DNA of 5,221 bases from Chamaesiphon sp. (GTDB taxonomy: Bacteria > Cyanobacteriota > Cyanobacteriia > Cyanobacteriales > Chamaesiphonaceae). Positions 1 through 4,910 of the stretch are shown here, one piece after another (within the stretch, counting starts at the first letter, position 1; each line of letters starts with the position of its first letter). The notes beneath the pieces were generated by a model. It did not search any database. It had not been told where the DNA came from and saw only the letters and a program-made list of their open reading frames with translations. A program made the position numbers and the translations under genes. The stretch is from the NCBI GenBank assembly GCA_026786125.1, contig JAJAYU010000336.1:1-5221 (forward strand), in the 5' to 3' direction.

Positions 1-21
1 GCCTAAAGCCTAAAACCTAAA
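1..21 (+). repeat. Short tandem heptamer repeat (GCCTAAA, three units)
   Basis: Three consecutive heptamers are visible: GCCTAAA (1-7), GCCTAAA (8-14) and the variant ACCTAAA (15-21). The array begins at the window edge, so more units may lie upstream. It ends only three bases before the prfA start and therefore occupies the place where a ribosome binding site would be; no purine-rich Shine-Dalgarno sequence is seen. Short tandem heptamers of this style (STRR-type repeats) are known from cyanobacterial genomes. An 11-base segment of it, CTAAAGCCTAA, recurs at 3698-3708. Confidence 0.75.
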
Positions 22-24
22 ATT

Positions 25-1125
25 ATGGCAGAATCATACTTACTAGATAAACTAAGATCCGTCGAACAAACATTTCACGAACTCACCCGCAAACTCGGAG
101 ATCCAGACATTGCCAGAGATGCCAGTGAAATGCAACGGATCGGCAAAGCCCGCGCCGCCCTCGAAACCGTCGTCGAAACATTCGACAAATGGAAACAAAC
201 CCAAGAAGATTTGGTTGGAGCCAGAGAGATAGTCAAAGAATCGGGTAACGATCTTGAACTACAAGCAATGGCTTCACTAGAAGCTGAAGAACTGGAAGTC
301 CAGAGCGAAGAATTAGAAAGCAAACTTAAAGTTTTACTATTACCAAAAGATCCTAACGATGATAAAAATATCATGTTAGAAATTCGGGCGGGTACTGGTG
401 GCGATGAAGCTGGAATTTGGGCAGGTGACTTGGTGCGGATGTATTCCCGCTACGCCGAAACCCAAAAATGGAAAGTTAAACTCGTCAGCGAGTCCCTTGC
501 AGAAATGGGCGGATTTAAAGAAGCTGTGCTGGAAATTCAAGGGGAATTAGTCTATAGTCAGCTCAAATTTGAAGCTGGCGTACATCGGGTGCAACGGGTA
601 CCACTAACCGAATCTGGCGGAAGAGTACACACATCCACCGCGACTGTGGCGATTATGCCTGAAGTCGATGAAGTTGAAATCTTTATCGATCCCAAGGATA
701 TCGAAATGAGTACCGCCAGATCTGGTGGAGCAGGTGGACAAAACGTTAACAAAGTAGAAACCGCCGCCGATTTATTCCACAAACCCACTGGAATTCGGAT
801 CTTCTGTACAGAGGAACGTTCCCAGCGTCAGAACAAAGAGCGCGCCATGCAAATCTTGCGGGCGAAGTTATACGATATCAAATTGAGAGAACAACAAGAA
901 GAAGTAACTTCTATGCGCCGCTCTCAAGTCGGAACTGGATCTCGATCGGAAAAAATCCGCACATATAATTATAAAGACAACCGTGCCACCGATCACCGAT
1001 TAGGGCATAATTTTGGTCTAGAGAAGGTGCTATCTGGCGATCTAGAGGAGGTAATCCAAAGTTGTATCTCTCAAGACCAGCAGGAGCGATTAGCCGAGCT
1101 AGCCGCCTCTACAGGTAGTGTCTAG
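25..1125 (+). CDS. prfA: Peptide chain release factor 1 (RF1)
   Basis: Cytoplasmic class I release factor that recognises UAA and UAG in the ribosomal A site and triggers hydrolysis of peptidyl-tRNA. The 366-residue product has the usual family length (about 360) and is complete. An acidic, helical N-terminal domain covers roughly residues 1-105. The [14 protein letters not shown] segment follows at the start of the core. The stop-codon-reading loop (GVHRVQRVP, then LTES) has the tripeptide P193-L194-T195, where P-A-T or P-V-T is usual; RF2 would have SPF, so this is RF1. The universally conserved catalytic GGQ motif is at 237-239, within [13 protein letters not shown]. The ATG at 25 matches the expected cyanobacterial N-terminus (MAESYL). 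No Shine-Dalgarno sequence is seen; a heptamer repeat abuts the start. In many cyanobacteria prfA lies at the end of a ribosomal protein cluster, which would be upstream of the window. It converges on nblA. Confidence 0.97.
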   Translation: MAESYLLDKLRSVEQTFHELTRKLGDPDIARDASEMQRIGKARAALETVVETFDKWKQTQEDLVGAREIVKESGNDLELQAMASLEAEELEVQSEELESKLKVLLLPKDPNDDKNIMLEIRAGTGGDEAGIWAGDLVRMYSRYAETQKWKVKLVSESLAEMGGFKEAVLEIQGELVYSQLKFEAGVHRVQRVPLTESGGRVHTSTATVAIMPEVDEVEIFIDPKDIEMSTARSGGAGGQNVNKVETAADLFHKPTGIRIFCTEERSQRQNKERAMQILRAKLYDIKLREQQEEVTSMRRSQVGTGSRSEKIRTYNYKDNRATDHRLGHNFGLEKVLSGDLEEVIQSCISQDQQERLAELAASTGSV

Positions 1126-1140
1126 ATCTAGCCCTTCGAG

Positions 1141-1311
1141 CTAAATGCCATTCTTAATCATCTCCCTCAATAAGTTATCTTTCACCATTGATTGACGCAA
1201 GACCTCTAGCAACATATCTTGGGCGGTTGATAAGTCAAGCTGTCCGACTTGTTCTTTGTACACTCTCAAATTAAATTGTTGCTCAAAGCTCAGTCCGACA
1301 GAAATATTCAT
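1141..1311 (-). CDS. nblA: Phycobilisome degradation protein NblA
   Basis: A 56-residue protein read on the minus strand from ATG at 1311-1309 to TAG at 1143-1141, beginning MNISVGLSFEQQFNLRVYKE. NblA proteins are about 60 residues and share this pattern: a start like MN-(L/I)-S-V-x-L-S-x-E-Q-x-F-x-L-R-V, a middle segment L-S-x-x-Q-A-like (here LDLSTAQDMLLEVLRQ, 25-40), and a last amphipathic helix ending in charged and hydrophobic residues (NLLREMIKNGI). Family knowledge: NblA forms helical dimers, binds phycobiliprotein subunits through its C-terminal helix and recruits Clp protease, so that phycobilisomes are dismantled, typically under nitrogen or sulfur starvation. I52-K53 sits where a conserved Leu-x-Lys-type phycobilisome-binding patch is described in other NblAs. 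No strong Shine-Dalgarno sequence and no clear NtcA site (GTA-N8-TAC) are seen upstream. It lies 82 bases after the SDR gene on the same strand and may be co-transcribed; its stop is 15 bases from that of convergent prfA. Confidence 0.9.
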   Translation of the reverse strand: MNISVGLSFEQQFNLRVYKEQVGQLDLSTAQDMLLEVLRQSMVKDNLLREMIKNGI

Positions 1312-1393
1312 AGGTACCAATTAAATTTTAGGGACATTCGAGTCAAAGCCAAATGCAAACTTTTAGGATTAACATTCAAGGATGGTTTTTAGC

Positions 1394-2341
1394 TCAAACA
1401 AACAGTTGTGGGTGAATTAGCTCGAACCCTACTGCTTTGAGTTTATGATTGCTGACTTGTAGGCTGTTGCGTGGAGGGCTTAATTTTGAGATATCCCAAG
1501 TGACTGGTGGCAATCCATAACGAGCACAGACAAGTTTGACCTGCTCTTTGACGGTGAGCTGGCTATCGTCAACCAGATTATAAATTCCATTTAGCTCATT
1601 TAATCGCGCAAAATCGATCGCACTAATGATATCGTCGCGATGAATCCAATTGATAAATCGATCACCTTTTCCTGGCATAGTCATCCCAGCCAAACCACCG
1701 AACATGTTGACTAGCTCACGACCAGTGCCATAAATCCCGCCCAGCCGCAGCACGCAGACTTTTTGGCGTTCATTCGCCGCCTGGAGGATAATTTTCTCAG
1801 CCTCATAAATTATCTGGCTCTTGTCGTCTAGAGGATCGATTTGGGCAGTTTCATCCACCCATTCTCCCTGACGATCGCCATAGACAGAGCAACTACTCAA
1901 GTAAATGACCTGCTTGACACTGGGGTTATGACTCAAAGCTGTAGCTACATTCTTGGCAGTGGTGATGTAAGTCGCTGCATAAGTCGATCGATCTGCCTCC
2001 TGAAATCCAGTCGGAGCAACACTAACCACCAGAGTATCTTGACCTTGTAGCAGTAATTGCAGTCCTCCAAGATCATTTCCCTTAATTACAACTGCTTGGG
2101 AGACAATCTCGGATAGTGAAGCGACTCGTTCGGTGCTGGTGGTTGTACCCGTGACAAAGTGCCCCTGATCTTGCCAATAGTCCGCTAACGCGCTGCCTAC
2201 ATAGCCACAGCCCAGAATAGCGCTATGTTCCAAGATCGGTTCGCACTGGGGCTGCTGACCGATCAACTTCCGGAGCAGATCCATATCTAGGGCAGGAACA
2301 CTTTCGTCAAAAGGGTTGTTTCTGTCAATGGAGTTGTACAT
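1394..2341 (-). CDS. Atypical SDR-family NAD(P)-binding epimerase/dehydratase-like protein
   Basis: A 315-residue protein of the extended/atypical short-chain dehydrogenase superfamily, resembling the YeeZ-like group of nucleoside-sugar epimerase relatives. Visible features: a Rossmann dinucleotide-binding motif GCGYVG (residues 44-49) followed by a first beta-alpha unit; LVVSVAPTG (104-112) at the end of beta-4; YLSSCSVYGD (147-156) with the usual Ser-rich active-site strand; a YxxxK pair Y179/K183; LRLGGIYG near residue 200 and a later WIHRDDI segment that closes the substrate pocket in this family. The substrate is unknown and no pathway neighbours help. About 40 residues precede the Rossmann fold, so the true start may be downstream (M20 is an internal candidate); the ATG used here is the first in frame. 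It is followed on the same strand by nblA after 82 bases, with no obvious terminator between them, so a two-gene transcript is possible. Confidence 0.88.
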   Translation of the reverse strand: MYNSIDRNNPFDESVPALDMDLLRKLIGQQPQCEPILEHSAILGCGYVGSALADYWQDQGHFVTGTTTSTERVASLSEIVSQAVVIKGNDLGGLQLLLQGQDTLVVSVAPTGFQEADRSTYAATYITTAKNVATALSHNPSVKQVIYLSSCSVYGDRQGEWVDETAQIDPLDDKSQIIYEAEKIILQAANERQKVCVLRLGGIYGTGRELVNMFGGLAGMTMPGKGDRFINWIHRDDIISAIDFARLNELNGIYNLVDDSQLTVKEQVKLVCARYGLPPVTWDISKLSPPRNSLQVSNHKLKAVGFELIHPQLFV

Positions 2342-2647
2342 TGGGCTGGTTACTATTAAGAACAGTCCGTTACTAGTTTAATCTTTAATATTAATTTTTG
2401 TAACAAACTATTGACATTCTACTAATTCTTTTGAGTTGAATCCAGATCGGATAACCGTCATCTTGTCCATTTAAGTACCGTTTAGTTCAATAGTTTAGGA
2501 TAGGTCGATCGTAATCTTTTCTCCGTATCGGATTAGACGGATGTGAAACTATGGCAGGGATTGTGGATAGTTTTCTGACAATCGATCTAAAATATCTCAA
2601 CTTAATCATAAAAGTTCTTAATAAATTAGGTTTAGTTTGGCTAGTAT
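2342..2647. other. AT-rich spacer upstream of the SDR gene, no supported gene
   Basis: This is the half of the 626-base gap next to the SDR start. Only very short frames exist: 32 codons on plus (2551-2649, hydrophobic product) and 40 codons on minus (2487-2609, basic product). They overlap each other, lack convincing ribosome binding sites and match nothing I recognise, so neither is called. It presumably holds the promoter of the SDR gene, but I find no convincing paired -35/-10. A TTGACA on plus at 2411 has no matching -10. Confidence 0.5.
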
Positions 2648-2670
2648 AAATATTGAGAATCTCAATATTT
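2648..2670. promoter_or_regulatory. Perfect 23-base dyad, possible operator
   Basis: AAATATTGAGA at 2648-2658 and TCTCAATATTT at 2660-2670 are perfect reverse complements around a single central A. With such a tiny centre this looks more like a binding site for a dimeric regulator than an RNA hairpin. The half-site TTGAGAAT resembles half-sites bound by Fur-type repressors, but spacing is not diagnostic. On the plus strand it overlaps a lone TATAAA (2645-2650). On the minus strand it lies immediately past the T-tract of the terminator at 2673-2712. Its regulated gene is unclear. Confidence 0.45.
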
Positions 2671-2672
2671 CC

Positions 2673-2712
2673 AAAAAAAGTCGGATGATGAGCGTAAGCT
2701 AATCAATCCGAC
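2673..2712 (-). terminator. Rho-independent terminator
   Basis: Read on the minus strand, the stem starts with GTCGGAT (2712-2706) and closes with ATCCGAC (2686-2680). Inside, GAT/ATC and AGC/GCT pairs extend it to about 13 pairs, with one bulged T and one mismatch, around a TTAC loop. Seven consecutive T follow directly (2679-2673). This is a canonical intrinsic terminator pointing away from ureF. It would end the candidate small RNA initiated near 2863 and also any read-through from the ureE-ureF operon. Confidence 0.85.
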
Positions 2713-2864
2713 CTGCCGATCCTTAATTTTTAGAGAGGAGAACACCAAATCAATGACTAGCGCACGTAAATAAACTTATAAAGTTCTACTATCCAGTCAT
2801 TTACGATTTCTTACTACATACCTGTAGATGACTGGCGGCTGTTATCAATGAACTTGAGTGATAT
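2673..2864 (-). ncRNA. Candidate trans-acting small regulatory RNA, about 190 nt
   Basis: The segment is bounded by a near-consensus promoter (-35/-10 at 2898-2870) and a strong intrinsic terminator (2712-2673) on the minus strand and contains no ORF longer than a few codons. Predicted elements from its 5' end: a long hairpin with arms CCAGTCATCTAC (2835-2824) and GTAAATGACTGG (2804-2793), 11 of 12 positions paired, 19-nt loop; a small hairpin AACTT/AAGTT (2785-2773); a CU-rich stretch UCUCCUCUCU (2741-2732) with no obvious partner in the transcript; then the terminator stem. A second copy of AGUCAU (2758-2753) could compete for the 3' arm of hairpin 1. CU-rich unpaired seeds complementary to Shine-Dalgarno sequences are typical of RNAs that block translation; cyanobacterial Yfr1 and PsrR1 are known precedents for sRNA control. 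Identity with a known family is not established. An alternative is a separately promoted 3' tail of ureF. Confidence 0.6.
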
Positions 2865-2869
2865 ACATT

Positions 2870-2898
2870 ACTATATATCTCTTGAGAACTAATGTCAA
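2870..2898 (-). promoter_or_regulatory. Near-consensus sigma70-type promoter for the candidate sRNA
   Basis: On the minus strand TTGACA (2898-2893) is separated by exactly 17 bases from TATAGT (2875-2870), a perfect -35 and a 5-of-6 -10. Upstream sequence is AT-rich. Start of transcription is expected around 2862-2864. It lies 70 bases beyond the ureF stop codon and points into a stretch with no coding sequence, ending at the terminator at 2673-2712. It is the best promoter match I found in the window. Confidence 0.75.
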
Positions 2899-2967
2899 TA
2901 CATGTTGAGAATAAATATCAATAGTTTTTTAGAAAATTAGCTCAACCAGGAATTGTACTTGAATACT

Positions 2968-3681
2968 TCAGCTTCTAAACAGCCGACTGTAGAGAGTTTC
3001 ATGCTGCATACTAGCTAGTGACTGTCCCCAGCTACAGGCGTAGAGATCGTCATCAGCAAGATGGGGAATAGTTTGGGTCAGAGCATCAATTTCGCCCTGT
3101 AACTCCCACAGGATCTGTTGTCCGGCTGTTTGCCCTAGCGGAATTAGTTTGACACCCGCGCCAAGGTAATTTGTTACCCAACTGTGTAGATAGGCGGCGA
3201 TTGTTGTGGGTCGATCGATCTGCCAGTACTGTGCGATAATTCCAAAAGCGATCGCGTAATTGCAATGTCGATACTCTTGCACAGAGGCTCCGCCAACAGT
3301 TGCGGTAATTAAATCTTGAATTTTTGGTGTCAATTTGATCGCAAGTTTAGTCAGGGAGCCGCCCATTTGCCAGCTTTGTTGACGCAATTCTTCAGTTTCC
3401 CGTGCAGCCGAGAGCCATTGATTCCAGTATTGCAATCTTTCAAGATTAGGCTCAATTCCTGCCAAGTAAGCACGATCCATAATTGCTGTCTCAACCCGAA
3501 TTGCACCTACTTGCAACTCCCTCTGGATCCAGGCTTGGAGCATCACTCGATCCTGAATTATCCCTTGGGAAATCAGGCCCTCCAGTCCCTCAGAATAGCT
3601 ATAGCCCCCCACAGGTAAAAGTGGGCTAGCTAGCTGTAATAATCTTAATAGTCGCTGGTTATCTTGTACTTCTAAATTCAC
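2968..3681 (-). CDS. ureF: Urease accessory protein UreF
   Basis: Cytoplasmic chaperone that, with UreD/UreH and the GTPase UreG, forms the complex loading nickel and CO2 into the urease active site; UreF is regarded as the regulator of UreG GTP hydrolysis. The 237-residue product has the normal family length. Visible hallmarks: LASPLLPVGGYSYSEGLE (17-34), the conserved N-terminal signature; RETEELRQQSWQMGGSL (93-109), the central helix; and a C-terminal end LYSRLFRS, as in other UreFs, where the tail contacts UreD. The protein is all-helical in the family. The start is GTG at 3681-3679: no ATG is in frame before residue 46, which would remove the signature. The upstream sequence TTGGAA is only a weak ribosome binding site. 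It follows ureE after 30 bases on the same strand and is very likely co-transcribed with it. ureG is not found downstream, where a candidate sRNA lies instead. Confidence 0.95.
   Translation of the reverse strand: MNLEVQDNQRLLRLLQLASPLLPVGGYSYSEGLEGLISQGIIQDRVMLQAWIQRELQVGAIRVETAIMDRAYLAGIEPNLERLQYWNQWLSAARETEELRQQSWQMGGSLTKLAIKLTPKIQDLITATVGGASVQEYRHCNYAIAFGIIAQYWQIDRPTTIAAYLHSWVTNYLGAGVKLIPLGQTAGQQILWELQGEIDALTQTIPHLADDDLYACSWGQSLASMQHETLYSRLFRS
3248..3255. repeat. HIP1 octamer GCGATCGC
   Basis: One perfect copy of the highly iterated palindrome HIP1, abundant in many cyanobacterial genomes, inside ureF. Near-copies built on CGATCG occur at several other places in the window, for example around 1615, 1870, 1984, 2504, 3211 and 4210. 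It supports the cyanobacterial assignment but has no gene-specific role that I can see. Confidence 0.8.
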
Positions 3682-3697
3682 GTTCCAACCTACAGAT

Positions 3698-3716
3698 CTA
3701 AAGCCTAATGCCTAAT
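3698..3716 (+). repeat. Short heptamer repeat (GCCTAAT twice) at the ureE stop
   Basis: CTAAA followed by GCCTAAT (3703-3709) and GCCTAAT (3710-3716). It shares the 11-mer CTAAAGCCTAA with the array before prfA, in the same orientation on the plus strand. The repeat covers the 3' end of ureE, whose TAG stop (3714-3712) lies within the second unit, and most of the ureE-ureF spacer. Confidence 0.6.
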
Positions 3717-4188
3717 GATGATTGCTATGATTGCTATAAGCACCACCTTGAGGACAGAATGGAGCAATTTGCTCAACAACTTGTAAACCTAATTGCGTCA
3801 GCATTGCGGCTAACACAGAATCGGGAGCCAAGCGGAGATAGGTAGGCGTAATTTCGAGGCTGACGTGCCGATTGCCTAAATGATAAGCCGCGCGTAATAA
3901 ATTGATTGAGTCATCACTAGTAACGGTCAAAACTGGCTCAGGTTTTGCCGCAATTTTTACTAAGATCTCATCTGCCATTGATGACAGTAGATCACCTTCT
4001 TGAAGGGCGGTGCCTCGCGGTAGTTGTAGATAAATGGCAGTTCCATCATCAGTAACGAAATGATGACGGCTACGGGTGCGTTCGTCGGCAGTTAGAGACA
4101 GGACTAGTGGGGAGATTGAATGATGATGATGGTGATGCAACCTGTGAGTAAATATGATAGCTGTTGGAGCTGGTGAGCCGTTGGACAT
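3712..4188 (-). CDS. ureE: Urease accessory protein UreE (nickel metallochaperone)
   Basis: UreE carries Ni(II) to the urease assembly complex in the cytoplasm; it works as a dimer with metal held by a conserved His at the dimer interface. The 158-residue protein has an N-terminal peptide-binding-like domain with the family segment LTADERTRSRHHF (32-44) and LPRGTALQEGDLL (56-68), then the metal-binding domain with YHLGNRH (102-108); H103 and H108 align with the known nickel-binding region. The C-terminus is a modest His tail, SNHSNHH (152-158), encoded partly by a doubled AGCAATCAT. Unusually, six consecutive His (18-23) sit near the N-terminus, in the loop after the first strand (IIFTHRL), where most UreEs have a few neutral residues. 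ATG at 4188 is chosen because the first strand starts at about residue 10; no strong Shine-Dalgarno sequence is seen. It heads the ureE-ureF pair and has a candidate promoter at 4219-4247. Confidence 0.94.
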   Translation of the reverse strand: MSNGSPAPTAIIFTHRLHHHHHHSISPLVLSLTADERTRSRHHFVTDDGTAIYLQLPRGTALQEGDLLSSMADEILVKIAAKPEPVLTVTSDDSINLLRAAYHLGNRHVSLEITPTYLRLAPDSVLAAMLTQLGLQVVEQIAPFCPQGGAYSNHSNHH

Positions 4189-4218
4189 GGTAGACTTAGC
4201 TTCACTAAACGATCGTCA

Positions 4219-4247
4219 ATACTATATTTTTACTTAGATTGACGCAA
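4219..4247 (-). promoter_or_regulatory. Candidate ureE-ureF promoter with flanking inverted repeat
   Basis: On the minus strand TTGCGT (4247-4242) and TAGTAT (4224-4219) are 17 bases apart, about 30 bases before the ureE ATG. An overlapping TATAGT offers an alternative -10 at 15-base spacing. A perfect 7-base inverted repeat, CGTCAAT (4214-4220) and ATTGACG (4238-4244) on plus, overlaps both promoter boxes and may be an operator. A GTA-N8-GTA is present but not the GTA-N8-TAC of NtcA. Confidence 0.45.
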
Positions 4248-4253
4248 TTTGGC

Positions 4254-4274
4254 AAAAATCGGCTGCGAACCCGA
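4254..4274 (-). terminator. Weak terminator-like hairpin after the DUF4168 gene
   Basis: Minus-strand TCGG (4274-4271) and CCGA (4262-4259) can pair around an 8-base loop, followed by five T (4258-4254). The stem is only four pairs, so termination would be inefficient. It lies directly behind the stop of the DUF4168-like gene and before the ureE promoter. Confidence 0.3.
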
Positions 4275-4282
4275 AAATATCG

Positions 4283-4750
4283 TTATCCATTAGTCATGAA
4301 ACTGCGTACCCGATTTTGAAGTTGAGGATTGGAGCGGACAGACTGGGTAATTTGATTGAATCTTTCGATACTCAGTCCGCGACTAGAGGCGATAGTCTCA
4401 CACTTATTGCAGTAATTAACAAATAGAGATTTTGCTTCGGGGTTCAATCCTTCCATTGTGTTTGGTTGGTTACAGACGAGATTTGGTAGCGCACCACCAG
4501 TACTCGCCCGCACCTGAGCTAGTGCTGACTGCCGAATTGGTTCAATTTCCATTAGTGCGGTGGCATAATTACGCAGATCTGCCTCACTAAATTCATCCGC
4601 CCGTGCTGCACTACTAAAGAGCAAGCTAGGCTGTGATGCCGTAACATCTGGTACTATCCCGATGAAAATACCAGAAATGCTAGTGAGGATTCCTAGTAAT
4701 AGGGGCCGAGATAAGCGGCAAAAAGTATTTGGAGTGTGTGGAGTTGTCAT
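4283..4750 (-). CDS. Secreted or periplasmic DUF4168-like protein
   Basis: A 155-residue protein of unknown function. The N-terminus has basic residues (R12, R15), a hydrophobic stretch from about 17 to 33 and small residues ending AARA-DEF (48-54), as expected for a signal peptide cleaved after A51; A38 is an alternative site. The mature part is about 104 residues: an amphipathic start FSEADLRNYATALMEIEPIR (54-73), a variable middle, and a C-terminal helix RFNQITQSVRSNPQLQNRV (130-148). This FSxxxLxxYAxAxxxIEPIR ... FNxIxxxVxxxPxLQ layout resembles the DUF4168 family, common in cyanobacteria and of unresolved role. C93, C114 and C117 lie in the middle, the last two as CNKC, and might form a disulfide or bind metal; it lacks the following His of a haem motif. 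It has its own candidate promoter and is probably not co-transcribed with rpsF, whose terminator lies between them. Confidence 0.8.
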   Translation of the reverse strand: MTTPHTPNTFCRLSRPLLLGILTSISGIFIGIVPDVTASQPSLLFSSAARADEFSEADLRNYATALMEIEPIRQSALAQVRASTGGALPNLVCNQPNTMEGLNPEAKSLFVNYCNKCETIASSRGLSIERFNQITQSVRSNPQLQNRVRSFMTNG

Positions 4751-4865
4751 ACGACTGGAGGCAAAGTCAATTCAGCAGACTTGTTGGTGTGAGTTACAAT
4801 CTATTTGAAGTGTTTAACTGCTGATAAGTTCCTGAATCTTGAGCGATTAAGTCTTGGGTTTTAAT

Positions 4866-4894
4866 ACACTAAGCAGGCTGAGGATCACGGTCAA
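4866..4894 (-). promoter_or_regulatory. Candidate promoter for the DUF4168-like gene
   Basis: Minus-strand TTGACC (4894-4889) is followed after 17 bases by TAGTGT (4871-4866). The -35 is good and the -10 is poor (three of six). It lies just past the rpsF terminator hairpin and leaves a leader of roughly 110 bases before the ATG at 4750. No other gene or RNA is seen in the 160 bases between the hairpin and that ATG. Confidence 0.4.
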
Positions 4895-4910
4895 AACTGC
4901 CTATTTCTAT

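Noticed and set aside
75..788. Minus-strand open frames of 99 and 76 codons opposite prfA
   Set aside because: They lie antisense to a clear RF1 gene, have Ser-rich low-complexity products and no family match; they are shadows of the real codon pattern.
1129..1143. TAGC/GCTA mini-hairpin between the prfA and nblA stops as a shared terminator
   Set aside because: Only four pairs with a seven-base loop and no T-run on either strand.
1841..2050. Plus-strand frame of 69 codons opposite the SDR gene
   Set aside because: Antisense to a well-supported gene, no recognisable domain.
2487..2609. Minus-strand 40-codon ORF with a basic product
   Set aside because: No recognisable family, no ribosome binding site, and it overlaps the opposite-strand 32-codon frame; length is within chance expectation.
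2551..2649. Plus-strand 32-codon ORF with hydrophobic product (MAGIVDSFLTIDLKYLNL...)
   Set aside because: It does not resemble the small photosystem or cytochrome b6f subunits I compared from memory, has no good ribosome binding site and ends in the dyad at 2648. Not excluded, but not supported.
2732..2773. Plus-strand strong Shine-Dalgarno-like AGAGAGGAGA followed by a six-codon ORF (MTSARK)
   Set aside because: The ORF is too short and nothing follows it in any frame beyond some 20 codons. The purine run is better explained as the complement of the CU-rich seed of the minus-strand candidate sRNA.
3316..3618. Plus-strand frame of 100 codons opposite ureF
   Set aside because: Antisense to the conserved UreF coding sequence and without any family resemblance.
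4120..4137. His-run in ureE as an artificial His-tag from a cloning vector
   Set aside because: It is encoded by mixed CAT/CAC codons, sits after 17 native residues including the first strand of the fold, and is surrounded by genomic context on both sides.
4222..4233. NtcA-like site upstream of ureE
   Set aside because: On minus the pattern is GTA-N8-GTA, not the palindromic GTA-N8-TAC that NtcA requires.
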